Assembly (NCBI GenBank): GCA_964345555.1
Contig: CAYFRD010000009.1
Coordinates: 1 to 47,103, forward strand
Source: Peptoniphilus_E sp964345555
GTDB taxonomy: Bacteria > Bacillota > Clostridia > Tissierellales > Peptoniphilaceae
Direction of reading: 5' to 3'
Length of the DNA: 47,103 bases
The position numbers and the translations under genes were made by a program. Positions within the stretch are counted from its first letter, which is position 1, and every line of letters begins with the position of its first letter. Below are positions 25,783-34,046 of this stretch, piece by piece. Below the pieces are notes generated by a model that was given only the letters and a program-made list of their open reading frames with translations, was not told where the DNA came from and searched no databases.

Positions 25783-26889
25783 CTAAAGCATGTCATATAA
25801 TTCTTTAGATTTATTGTATTGTTCATCTATCATATCAGGAGAAAAACTTACCGTATTCAAATTTTCTAAATCTACTTTAAATACCGGATTTCCTAAAATA
25901 TTGTAGAAATGCAATTCTCTATGGTCATCAGAGACCTTTTCAATTATAAAGCACCTATCCCCTTTTTTAAAGAACTTCAAATCGTATCCATGCTCACTTT
26001 TGTAATCTTTTTCCAATATTTCAAAACCATCTACGCTGTTTATATTCTGTGATAGTGTATCCAACAGAAAAATATAATCGTCCTTCAACATATTCTGAGA
26101 ATTTTCATCTGAAATTTCATTGAAATTAACTGAATGAAGATTTTTTTCTTCCTTCAATTTTTCGATAGACGAATCGCCTATAAAGCCTGTAGCCGAAAAA
26201 TAATTTATAAAATCGGACTTTAAGCTCAAAATATCCTGAATTTCTTGCTTCTTCTCTGCATTTAAATAATTTTCATCATATTTATCATTTATATAATTAT
26301 TTAAAAAATATTTCAAGTATGAATTATTATTACTTTCATAGAATTTTAAAATTCCCATGTCTTTATATAAATTAAAATTATATTTTGATATTTTATTGGA
26401 AATATCCGATAAATAGCTGTCATTAAATCCTATGGATGAAATTAAAATATTCACACTTTGATCTTCTGTGCTTAATTTTTCATCACTGTAGTATAGGGAT
26501 CTCAAGGGTTCATAATAATTTTCTTTTTCAGATGTAATTTTAGGAATTACATCCCTTAAATTGAAATCTATATTGGCAATTTGATATCCTTGCAGAGTTT
26601 TTAACATTGCTTCTATTTCTACGTCGGCTTTAGAATCCCTCACCTGTTTTTCTAAATTTTCAAACTCTGAAATCTTTGAATTGTTTGCGGATATTTTTTC
26701 GGAAAGTTCTGCTATCTGTGTCTCTTTATCCTCTATGTTCTTTTTGAGTAAATTATTTTTTATCCTGATGTCCTTTATTTGCCTGTTGGAATTATTAAAT
26801 TGTCTAAGAGAATACCATCCCAGTATAGCAGATAAAACCATGCAAAAAGCACATATGCCCACCAGAACTTTATTACTTAATTTGCTCAT
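25783..26889 (-). CDS. Unrecognised membrane-anchored coiled-coil protein (368 aa)
   Basis: I do not recognise this protein. It has a short cytosolic lead, one transmembrane helix (about residues 8-27) and then a coiled coil (about 33-92, heptad-like IKDIRIKNNLLKKNIEDKE). This is followed by a mostly helical, Asn/Ser/Tyr/Lys-rich region of about 200 residues and a compact C-terminal part (near 290-350) with beta-like FKKGDRCFIIEKV and FYNILGNPVFKVD. The bulk is probably extracytoplasmic. The ATG at 26889 overlaps the last 17 bases of the preceding gene, which has the same TM-plus-coiled-coil layout and patchy similarity (LYKDMGILKFYE against LYDELDIVSFID). The ribosome binding site is weak (AAGTGAT), suggesting coupling. 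Confidence 0.75.
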   Translation of the reverse strand: MSKLSNKVLVGICAFCMVLSAILGWYSLRQFNNSNRQIKDIRIKNNLLKKNIEDKETQIAELSEKISANNSKISEFENLEKQVRDSKADVEIEAMLKTLQGYQIANIDFNLRDVIPKITSEKENYYEPLRSLYYSDEKLSTEDQSVNILISSIGFNDSYLSDISNKISKYNFNLYKDMGILKFYESNNNSYLKYFLNNYINDKYDENYLNAEKKQEIQDILSLKSDFINYFSATGFIGDSSIEKLKEEKNLHSVNFNEISDENSQNMLKDDYIFLLDTLSQNINSVDGFEILEKDYKSEHGYDLKFFKKGDRCFIIEKVSDDHRELHFYNILGNPVFKVDLENLNTVSFSPDMIDEQYNKSKELYDML

Positions 26890-27721
26890 ACTTATCACTT
26901 ATCTTTCTTAACACATCAATGGAGCCTTCATTTTCATAATATGTCTTGAGCAGCTCATCACATTTATTTGAAAATTTTTCAAGTTTGTCACTGGACAGTG
27001 ATCCGGTCTTCAATCCCAGATCTTCGTATAGTTTATATATCTTTTGAAGCGAATCAATTTGATCCCTCAAGTTACTGAAATTAATATCCGTATCCTGATC
27101 CGTGCTTATGCCATTGAGTTCCACGCTGTAAGGTATGCTTAAAAAATACAAAAAGTTATTGTTTAAACTCCAGTTATTTAACGAACTTAAATACTTAATT
27201 GTTCCATCAGATTTCGCATAATCTATAAAACTCACTATATCCAACTCATCATATAAATCTAAATTCAAACTGTTGTACTTGTCCTCATCGCTAAGTTCAA
27301 AGTAATTGGATAGAATATTTTCCAAATCCTCTTTATTGTAATACTCACCTCTATAATAGTCTGAGTGAGCTTTAATCAAGTCAAGTACTTTATTTTCTAT
27401 TTCTTCATTTTGCCTGTTGAGGATGGTGATTTGTTCACTGATATAAATCTTCATACTTGTATTTATGTCAAATCCATAGGCATTTAAAATGTGGTCTTGT
27501 TTCTCAGATATTTTATTTTGAATATCTTCATAGCTTTGAAGAAGATTTTCTTCTTCAGATTCCAAGTCATTTAATTTTTTTGTGAGTTCAATATTTAAAT
27601 CACTTTGTTCTTCAAATGAATTTAAGTGTAAGTAGCTATAGCCGTAAAAAATCACAGTCATAACCAAAACCACAGCACTTAAAATACAAATTACATATAG
27701 TGCTTTTGAATTTCTTTTCAT
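26873..27721 (-). CDS. Unrecognised membrane-anchored coiled-coil protein (282 aa)
   Basis: Not recognised. One transmembrane helix (about residues 7-28), a coiled coil (about 33-76, SFEEQSDLNIELTKKLNDLE) and a second helical stretch rich in Tyr, Asn, Asp and Leu up to the end. There are no cysteines outside the membrane helix and no catalytic motif. Its architecture matches its downstream neighbour, and they overlap, so they are plausibly divergent paralogues working as a pair. It begins one base after the rseC-like stop with only AAAGG as a ribosome binding site (coupling likely). Predicted topology has the C-terminal part outside. Confidence 0.75.
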   Translation of the reverse strand: MKRNSKALYVICILSAVVLVMTVIFYGYSYLHLNSFEEQSDLNIELTKKLNDLESEEENLLQSYEDIQNKISEKQDHILNAYGFDINTSMKIYISEQITILNRQNEEIENKVLDLIKAHSDYYRGEYYNKEDLENILSNYFELSDEDKYNSLNLDLYDELDIVSFIDYAKSDGTIKYLSSLNNWSLNNNFLYFLSIPYSVELNGISTDQDTDINFSNLRDQIDSLQKIYKLYEDLGLKTGSLSSDKLEKFSNKCDELLKTYYENEGSIDVLRKISDKYEQIK

Positions 27722-27722
27722 A

Positions 27723-28136
27723 TTAATACCTTTTTAAATTGATTATGTTTTTGTGGATTCCGGTATATTTATCGTCTATTTTTTTTATCAAAATATAGGA
27801 AATGGCCATGGATATCAGCCCTATGAAAAATGACAATATTTGTCTGTCATCTTCTTTTAATACAAGGCTGCTTAAAAATACTCCCACTACAAAAAACATC
27901 AAAGGGACAGCATATACCAATAATATATATCTTAAATAATTTTTGTTATTGACTTCAAGTATAACTCTGTCCCCCACTTCTGCACCTATGGTGTTGGGAA
28001 GTATTTGAGTCATCGGTTTTGATTCTGCACACTTAGCAGAACATGTTTCACAGCTTTCTCCACATGCAGAAGATCTTACCGTTGTTATTTCTACATTATT
28101 TTCAACAACTTTTAAAACTATTCCTTCTCTTTGCAT
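27723..28136 (-). CDS. RseC/MucC family membrane protein (SoxR-reducing complex type)
   Basis: A 137-residue protein with the family's N-terminal cysteine cluster CGESCETCSAKC (residues 25-36), a small beta domain (VGDRVILEVNN) and two transmembrane helices (about 70-90 and 98-115). In enterobacteria RseC belongs to the Rsx electron-transfer complex; in clostridia related proteins occur with or without Rnf. No rnf gene is in this window, so a redox role is inference. AGGTGGAT precedes the ATG; aspS lies 12 bases upstream. Confidence 0.82.
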   Translation of the reverse strand: MQREGIVLKVVENNVEITTVRSSACGESCETCSAKCAESKPMTQILPNTIGAEVGDRVILEVNNKNYLRYILLVYAVPLMFFVVGVFLSSLVLKEDDRQILSFFIGLISMAISYILIKKIDDKYTGIHKNIINLKRY

Positions 28137-28148
28137 AAATCCACCTGA

Positions 28149-29924
28149 CTATTCTATAACTTTAATATGAACCTCTTTTAATCCTTCTTCGCTTAATTCT
28201 GCAGGAGCTTCGGTCAATAGATCTGTCGCCGATTGAGTCTTTGGAAAAGCTATTACATCTCTTATATTGCTTGAATCTGTAAAAAGCATCATCAATCTAT
28301 CCAGACCGTAGGCGATTCCTCCATGTGGAGGTGCTCCATATTTAAAAGCTTCAATTAAAAATCCGAATTTTTCTTGAATTTCTTCATCTTCAAATCCTAA
28401 AGCTTCAAACATCTTGTTTTGTACTTCCGGATTATTTATTCTTATGGATCCGCCACCCATTTCATCGCCGTTTATTACCAAGTCATAGGCTTTAGCTCTC
28501 ATATCTTCCATATTCGCTCCGAATAAATGCAAGTCTTCATCCATAGGAGATGTAAAGGGATGATGTTTAGCTACAAATCTATGTTCTTCTTCACTGTATT
28601 CAAATAAAGGAAATTCAGTGATCCAAGTTATCTTATAATCGTCATTATTTATCAGATTTAAATCTCTTGCCAATTTATTTCTTAAATTTCCTAAGCTGTC
28701 AAATACTACACTGTTTTTATCTGCAACGAAGAACAATAAATCTCCATCTTCCACTTCCATTTTTTCTTTTATTTTATCAATAGTTTCAGCACTTAAAAAC
28801 TTTGCTATAGGCGAGGAAATTTCTCCATTGTTAAACTTAATCCATGCAAGACCCTTTGCTCCAAAATCTTTGATAAAATCTTCAAGTTTGCCGATTTCCT
28901 TTCTAGATATCTTGTCTGCAGCTCCTTTGGCATTGATGGCTCTGACACTTTTGCCCTTTTCAGTAGCCGATTCAAATACCTTGAATCCACATTCTTCCAC
29001 ACAGTCTGAAACATTTACCAGTTCAAGTCCGAACCTCAAATCCGGCTTGTCAACTCCGAATCTGTCCATAGCTTCACCGTAATTCATTCTGTTAAACGGT
29101 ATTTGAACATCTATATTTAACATATCCTTGAACGCTTTTTTTATAAATCTTTCGTTGACGGCAAGTACATCGTCTATATCTACAAAGGACATCTCAAGGT
29201 CTATTTGCGTGAATTCCGGTTGTCTGTTAGCTCTTAAATCTTCATCTCGAAAACACTTTGTTATTTGAATGTATTTGTCTAACCCCGATACCATCAACAA
29301 TTGCTTCATAAGTTGCGGAGATTGAGGTAGTGCATAAAACTTGCCGGCATTTATTCTGCTGGGAACCAAGTAGTCCCTTGCTCCTTCAGGAGTGGGTTTT
29401 GAAAGCATGGGTGTTTCCACTTCCACAAATCCCTCTTCGTGAAAAAAGTCCCTAGTAACTTTATAAAATTTAGATCTCATCATAAGATTATTTTGCATTG
29501 ACGGTTTTCTCAAGTCCAAATATCTGTATTTAAGTCTCATGGCTTCAGATACATTGTCATCGTCTTTGATATAAATAGGCGGAACTTCTGATTTATTCAA
29601 TATTCTGAGTTCTCTCGCCAATATTTCTATATGGCCTGTTTTAATGTTTTCATTTATGGAAGATCTCATTCTGACTGTTCCTACGACGGCAATTACAAAT
29701 TCAGACCTGAGTGTGCTCGCCTTTGTAAATAAATCTTCATCTACAGTATCGTCAAATACCACTTGAACAATTCCTGCTCTATCTCTAAGATCTAAAAATA
29801 TAATAGAACCTAAATTTCTTTCCTTGGCAACCCAACCCATCACCGTAACTTCTTCACCGATATTTTTTTCTTCCAAATCTCCGCAATAATGAGATCTTTT
29901 TAAACCCTTTATATTGTCTAGCAT
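28149..29924 (-). CDS. aspS: Aspartyl-tRNA synthetase
   Basis: A 591-residue class IIb synthetase with an N-terminal OB anticodon-binding domain (GWVAKERNLGSIIFLDLRDR), motif 2 (FRDEDLRANRQPEFTQIDLE near 215-234), the bacterial GAD insertion (about 290-410) and motif 3 (GGIAYGLDRLMML near 545). AGGAGGATTT precedes the ATG. The upstream leader carries a T-box antiterminator/terminator module, so expression is expected to respond to tRNA charging. Discriminating or non-discriminating specificity for tRNA-Asn cannot be decided from these data. Confidence 0.97.
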   Translation of the reverse strand: MLDNIKGLKRSHYCGDLEEKNIGEEVTVMGWVAKERNLGSIIFLDLRDRAGIVQVVFDDTVDEDLFTKASTLRSEFVIAVVGTVRMRSSINENIKTGHIEILARELRILNKSEVPPIYIKDDDNVSEAMRLKYRYLDLRKPSMQNNLMMRSKFYKVTRDFFHEEGFVEVETPMLSKPTPEGARDYLVPSRINAGKFYALPQSPQLMKQLLMVSGLDKYIQITKCFRDEDLRANRQPEFTQIDLEMSFVDIDDVLAVNERFIKKAFKDMLNIDVQIPFNRMNYGEAMDRFGVDKPDLRFGLELVNVSDCVEECGFKVFESATEKGKSVRAINAKGAADKISRKEIGKLEDFIKDFGAKGLAWIKFNNGEISSPIAKFLSAETIDKIKEKMEVEDGDLLFFVADKNSVVFDSLGNLRNKLARDLNLINNDDYKITWITEFPLFEYSEEEHRFVAKHHPFTSPMDEDLHLFGANMEDMRAKAYDLVINGDEMGGGSIRINNPEVQNKMFEALGFEDEEIQEKFGFLIEAFKYGAPPHGGIAYGLDRLMMLFTDSSNIRDVIAFPKTQSATDLLTEAPAELSEEGLKEVHIKVIE

Positions 29925-29934
29925 AAATCCTCCT

Positions 29935-29999
29935 AAAAAAACTCGTCCAAAATGGGACGAGTTATTCTCGCGGCACCACCCTTTTGGGTAATCCTCTTA
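29935..29999 (-). promoter_or_regulatory. T-box antiterminator/terminator module before aspS
   Basis: On the minus strand, GGGTGGTGCCGCG (29969-29981) is a good match to the T-box core that binds the uncharged tRNA acceptor end (UGGU bulge). It is followed by an intrinsic terminator (ACTCGTCC/GGACGAGT, 29941-29962, six-base loop, then seven T). GCGAG plus GGG of the T-box can pair with CTCGT plus CCC of the terminator arm to form the alternative antiterminator. A local CCC-AAAA-GGG hairpin directly precedes the core. The leader from the predicted start is only about 105 bases, with about 45 very AT-rich bases before the module, so no ordinary Stem I with a specifier loop fits. Confidence 0.78.
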
Positions 30000-30035
30000 T
30001 ATTAATTTTTTTAAAACTTTTAAATAACTAAATTT

Positions 30036-30064
30036 ATTATAATCATGAGCCCTCAAACTGTCAA
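30036..30064 (-). promoter_or_regulatory. Consensus promoter for aspS
   Basis: On the minus strand, a perfect TTGACA (30059-30064) and a perfect TATAAT (30036-30041) with a 17-base spacer lie directly after the murE-like stop codon. This would start transcription near 30029. Confidence 0.85.
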
Positions 30065-30065
30065 C

Positions 30066-31601
30066 TTAACAGGTTCTTTCAGATACTTTTGAATATAATT
30101 TTCCCTCGTCTTGAATCATGTTTTTGCTAGTCATGTGATCATATACATATTTTGCACCCTTGTCCATGCCTTGACAGCCTGCTAAAAGAACAACGTCATT
30201 ACTTTGTGCTCCGTCGATTATTTCATTAATTGCTTCTTCCAGAGTTTCAAATATTTTGCATTCTATGCCCTTATCTTCCATAACCTCTTTGAAGGCAGTC
30301 AACTCTTCATCCTTAACCACGTCTTTTTCATCAACGGCATCTCTGCTAAGCGTAGCATAAAAATGCTTGGGTTTGAGCTCTTTCAGCCATTTGGCGGTGG
30401 CTTCAGCACATTCTCTGTTTAGACTGGCTCCCCTGCTTCCTCTGATAGCATAGAGCATATTTAAATTTTCGTATTCCATTTGTGAAAGAGTTTGGAGCGT
30501 TACATCTATATTTCTGACATTTGCATAATGATCATCAATTATTTTAAATTGAGCGTCATAAATCATTTCAAATCTTCTCTCCACACCTTCAAAGGCACTA
30601 AGGGATTTCGCTATTATATCTGCTCCTATTCCGTTCGCAAGAGCGATTATAATAGCCGCAACAGAGTTCATAACAGATGAATATCCCGCTACATTCAACT
30701 CTATATTGAAACTTTGGGCTTTTATTTTCTTACCGGGTAATTCAATATCGTTTAAAATATTAAATTTATATTTCCCGAACCCTGTTGATAAATCCAGCTC
30801 ACTTATTGAAAAATCATAATTGCCATTTTGAAGGGAATATTTGAGAACTCGTGCTTGAGTTTGATTTGCCAGTTTTGCTATATGCTGAAAATCCATATTT
30901 AAAACAGCAATCGCATCTTTTTTAGCATATTTTACAAGTCTGGACTTATATTCATAGTATTTTTCAAAACTGCCGTGTTGTTCAATATGCTCTCTGCTGA
31001 AATTATTGAAGCTGATTATATCAAAATCGATATTTCTCACTCGGTACAGTTCCTGTGCAGAGGAAGAAACTTCCATTGTAACCCTATCTATTCCCTTGTC
31101 CGACATATCTTTAAATGTTTCTTGCAGTTCTATGGACTCGGGAGTAGTTAGTATGGATGGGGTCATGACGTCAGCATACTTTGTAAATACAGTACCGATA
31201 ATACCGGTCTTATATCCTGCATCTTTGTAAATTTTATCCACCATAAAACTTGTGGTAGTTTTTCCATTTGTAGCAGTGATGCCAGTTACATTCAACTTTT
31301 TTGAAGAATCTCCGTAAAAGTTTTTGGAAATATCCGCTAAGGCAATCCTTGAGTTTGCAACTTTTATTTGTGGGATACAAACATCACTGAACTCTTCCAC
31401 AACAGCTATTACAGCTCCCCTTTTGCGAGCATCGGCTATATATTTATGTCCATCAGTTATATAACCTTTTATAGCAACAAATAAAGAATTTTCAGATGCA
31501 GCCTTGCTATTATGACAAATTGATTCAATATCAAAATTATCTGCCACTGTTCCTTTAAAACTCATCGTTTCAACATTTTTTAATAAATCACAAAGTAACA
31601 T
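30066..31601 (-). CDS. MurE-like Mur ligase family protein
   Basis: A 511-residue ATP-dependent Mur ligase with all three domains. The N-terminal MurE-type UDP-binding domain has ICHNSKAASENSLFVAIKG, the central domain the P-loop GITATNGKTTTSF near residue 108, TTPESIELQ near 160 and EVSSSAQELYRV near 187, and the C-terminal ligase domain from about 340. Two hallmarks differ from ordinary MurE: DDHYANVRNID where VDYAHTPD is expected, and AIRGSRGAS where a GCGGDRD-type sequence is expected. No DNPR-like amino acid selector is seen. It may be a MurE paralogue with a different substrate. GGGAG inside the end of hemZ serves as the ribosome binding site; the gap is three bases. Confidence 0.82.
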   Translation of the reverse strand: MLLCDLLKNVETMSFKGTVADNFDIESICHNSKAASENSLFVAIKGYITDGHKYIADARKRGAVIAVVEEFSDVCIPQIKVANSRIALADISKNFYGDSSKKLNVTGITATNGKTTTSFMVDKIYKDAGYKTGIIGTVFTKYADVMTPSILTTPESIELQETFKDMSDKGIDRVTMEVSSSAQELYRVRNIDFDIISFNNFSREHIEQHGSFEKYYEYKSRLVKYAKKDAIAVLNMDFQHIAKLANQTQARVLKYSLQNGNYDFSISELDLSTGFGKYKFNILNDIELPGKKIKAQSFNIELNVAGYSSVMNSVAAIIIALANGIGADIIAKSLSAFEGVERRFEMIYDAQFKIIDDHYANVRNIDVTLQTLSQMEYENLNMLYAIRGSRGASLNRECAEATAKWLKELKPKHFYATLSRDAVDEKDVVKDEELTAFKEVMEDKGIECKIFETLEEAINEIIDGAQSNDVVLLAGCQGMDKGAKYVYDHMTSKNMIQDEGKLYSKVSERTC

Positions 31602-31604
31602 TTT

Positions 31605-32975
31605 TCAACTCCCATTTGTATAATACTTCAACTTTTTATTGAAAACTTCATCATTCCTGTTTAAATAATCCCTTAAATTTTTAAAATTCAAAATTTGGTT
31701 GACCTTTCCGTCTTCTCTTATAAACTTAGAGGAAGAACCCATTCCGAAAGCTATTATGTCCTGCACTTCTTCTATGATCAATATATTGTAAATGCATTCC
31801 TTTCCCGGCAATGAATATCCTATATTTTCTCCGTTTCCTATTATTTTCTTTTGTCTGTACATATAGTAGGGATTGTAAGATTTTTTATGCAAGTATTTTT
31901 TAGAAAAGTCTATCACATCATCTATCGAACTTTCAAAGTGATAATTTTTTTCAAAAAGTTTTGAGCCTTTCTTCAAAGATAGGTTGTGTATGGTTATATT
32001 TTCAGGCCCCAAATCTGAAACATACTTAATGCTTCTAATCATGTCTTCAGAAGTTTCTGTGGGCAACCCAAGTATTAAATCCATATTTATCAAGTCAAAT
32101 CCAAGTTTTCTCGCCAGCGCATATTTCTTTTCAAAATCTCTTAAATTCATAGGTCTGTTTATGATTTTTGAAATGCTTTCCTTGGAACTCTGTGGATTTA
32201 AGCTTATTCTGTCAACTCCGAAATCCTTGAGCAAATTCAACTTTTCTTCGTCCAAAGTATCTGTTCTACCACATTCAACTGTATATTCAAGGGGTTCTTT
32301 GAAATTATCCTTTATAGTCTTGAGCAACTTATAGATTTGATTTATCGATAATGACGTAGGAGTCCCGCCGCCAATATAGATAGATGTAGGCGCACCTTTC
32401 AAATATGGAATCTCTCTTGAAATCTCTTCTGTAAGTTTATCTACATAGATTGCGGCTTTTTCTTTTGAATATAGCATACTGTTAAAAGAACAATAACTAC
32501 ATATGCTTTTACAGAATGGAATATTTATATATAGGCTGTAGGAGTCTTTTGCATTTATTTTATCCAACACAGTCAATTCTTTTTCCACAATGTTTCTTAG
32601 AAGTTCGGCTTTTTCTTCTCTTACCAAGTACTTGGTCTTAAGTATGCTTTTTGAGGTTTCATCATCATTTTTGCACAGAAATTTTCTGAAAAGCTTAGTT
32701 GGTCTCATGCCCGTCAGAATTCCCCAATCATCATTTTCTATATAGTCTATTAGATTGTCATGAATTGCTCTTTTTATCGCATTAACTAAAGTATCTTCAC
32801 CTTTTTTAAAATTAAATTGTCTATTAATTACATCAGATCTAAATTGAATAATGTTTTTAGTCAGTTCTATTTTCACATAAAGAGAGCTTTCCTTAAAAAG
32901 TGTAGGAAAACTCATAGTTAGATATTCAAATATTTTATGAACTACAACATCATTGTCGCAATATACTTTTATCAT
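31605..32975 (-). CDS. hemZ: HemZ-type radical SAM protein (oxygen-independent coproporphyrinogen dehydrogenase family)
   Basis: A 456-residue member of the HemN/HemW/HemZ group. An N-terminal domain of about 145 residues, with WGILTGMRPTKLFRKFL near 85, precedes the radical SAM core with the iron-sulfur CxxxCxxC in FCKSICSYCSFN near 157-168, YIGGGTPTSL near 197, and a C-terminal HemN-like part (YYMYRQKKIIGNGENIGYS near 395). The family name implies coproporphyrinogen III oxidation, but HemZ proteins lack direct proof and no other haem gene is nearby. It starts one base after the hydrolase stop with no clear ribosome binding site, so it is probably coupled. Confidence 0.88.
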   Translation of the reverse strand: MIKVYCDNDVVVHKIFEYLTMSFPTLFKESSLYVKIELTKNIIQFRSDVINRQFNFKKGEDTLVNAIKRAIHDNLIDYIENDDWGILTGMRPTKLFRKFLCKNDDETSKSILKTKYLVREEKAELLRNIVEKELTVLDKINAKDSYSLYINIPFCKSICSYCSFNSMLYSKEKAAIYVDKLTEEISREIPYLKGAPTSIYIGGGTPTSLSINQIYKLLKTIKDNFKEPLEYTVECGRTDTLDEEKLNLLKDFGVDRISLNPQSSKESISKIINRPMNLRDFEKKYALARKLGFDLINMDLILGLPTETSEDMIRSIKYVSDLGPENITIHNLSLKKGSKLFEKNYHFESSIDDVIDFSKKYLHKKSYNPYYMYRQKKIIGNGENIGYSLPGKECIYNILIIEEVQDIIAFGMGSSSKFIREDGKVNQILNFKNLRDYLNRNDEVFNKKLKYYTNGS

Positions 32976-32976
32976 T

Positions 32977-33588
32977 TTATTTGAAAATATTATTTATAAA
33001 AGGATTGCTTTGCCTTTCGATTTTGATAGTAGTCTCCGGTCCATGTCCCGGCAATACCAGGGTGTTTTCAGGAAGAGTCATTAAATAGTTAAGTGATTTC
33101 ATTATTTGGTCGTAATCTCCACCTTCAAAATCCGTTCTACCTATGGAGCCTTTAAATAACGTATCTCCGCTGAATAAAACATCGTCCAAAAGGAGACACA
33201 TACCTCCCGGAGTATGCCCCGGTGTGATGAGAACTTTCAATTCTTTTTCTCCCAAGAATATACTATCTCCGTTCTTCACCAATACATCAGCACTTATTTC
33301 ACGTCCTGTTTGTGCAGATCTCCTGATCAGCATAGGATTGTCTATTTCACTTATATAAGATTTTACACCGAAATAGTCGCAAAGCTTTTTCACTGCTCCG
33401 AAGTGGTCAGGGTGAGCATGAGTTATTATTATTTTATCGATAATAAGACCTTTCTCCTTTATTGCGTTAATAATGTCTTCAGGTTGATATCCGGGGTCTA
33501 TTATAACGGCTCTATCGGTTTCATCAAATACAATATAGCAATTAGTTTGATAATCTCCCAACACAAGTCTTATAACATTGAAATTCAT
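32977..33588 (-). CDS. Metallo-beta-lactamase fold hydrolase (YqgX/GloB-like)
   Basis: A 203-residue two-metal hydrolase. THAHPDHFGAV near residue 55 gives the HxHxDH site; GHTPGGMC near 125, SGDTLFKGSIGRTDF near 140 and LPGHGPETT near 180 give the remaining ligands. It resembles the short glyoxalase II-like YqgX group; the true substrate is not known. The ATG directly abuts the dtd stop (TAA then ATG), with AAGGAG inside the dtd end. Confidence 0.9.
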   Translation of the reverse strand: MNFNVIRLVLGDYQTNCYIVFDETDRAVIIDPGYQPEDIINAIKEKGLIIDKIIITHAHPDHFGAVKKLCDYFGVKSYISEIDNPMLIRRSAQTGREISADVLVKNGDSIFLGEKELKVLITPGHTPGGMCLLLDDVLFSGDTLFKGSIGRTDFEGGDYDQIMKSLNYLMTLPENTLVLPGHGPETTIKIERQSNPFINNIFK

Positions 33589-34038
33589 TTAAAACTCCTT
33601 TCTACTATCCAATAAAATAGTCACAGGGCCATCATTTATCAAGCCTACTTTCATATCGGCTCCATACTCTCCTACTTTGATTTTTATGCCTTCTTTCTTT
33701 GCCATGGAAATATACTCTTCATACAATTTGATCCCTTCATCAAATCCGGCAGCTCTTACATAACTTGGTCTGTTTCCCTTTCTTGCATCTCCGTAAAGTG
33801 TGAACTGAGAAACTAAAAGCAGCTCTAAATCATAATCTATCAGACTTTTATTCATAACTCCGTCTTCATCATCAAAAATTCTAAGTTTTTTTATCTTGTT
33901 GTAAATATATTCCAGATCCCTCTGTTCGTCTTCCTTTTCTATCCCGAGAAGCACCAACAAACCTTTCTCTATACTTGCAATCTCATTACCCTCTACAACT
34001 ACATCAGCTTTTTTTACTCTTTGTACTACAGCTCTCAA
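33589..34038 (-). CDS. dtd: D-aminoacyl-tRNA deacylase
   Basis: A 149-residue homodimeric proofreading enzyme that releases D-amino acids and glycine from mischarged tRNA. The two active-site motifs are seen: SQFTLYGD near residue 78 and NDGPVTI near 137 (cross-subunit Gly-cisPro). It begins MRAVVQRVKKADV. The start codon is TTG, six bases after GGAGA, and no in-frame ATG lies near. It lies eight bases after rel, a common clostridial pairing. Confidence 0.95.
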   Translation of the reverse strand: MRAVVQRVKKADVVVEGNEIASIEKGLLVLLGIEKEDEQRDLEYIYNKIKKLRIFDDEDGVMNKSLIDYDLELLLVSQFTLYGDARKGNRPSYVRAAGFDEGIKLYEEYISMAKKEGIKIKVGEYGADMKVGLINDGPVTILLDSRKEF

Positions 34039-34046
34039 ATTATCTC

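Noticed and set aside
29155..29995. Extended T-box Stem I located downstream within aspS
   Set aside because: Stem I must precede the antiterminator in the transcript; the aspS coding region lies after it.
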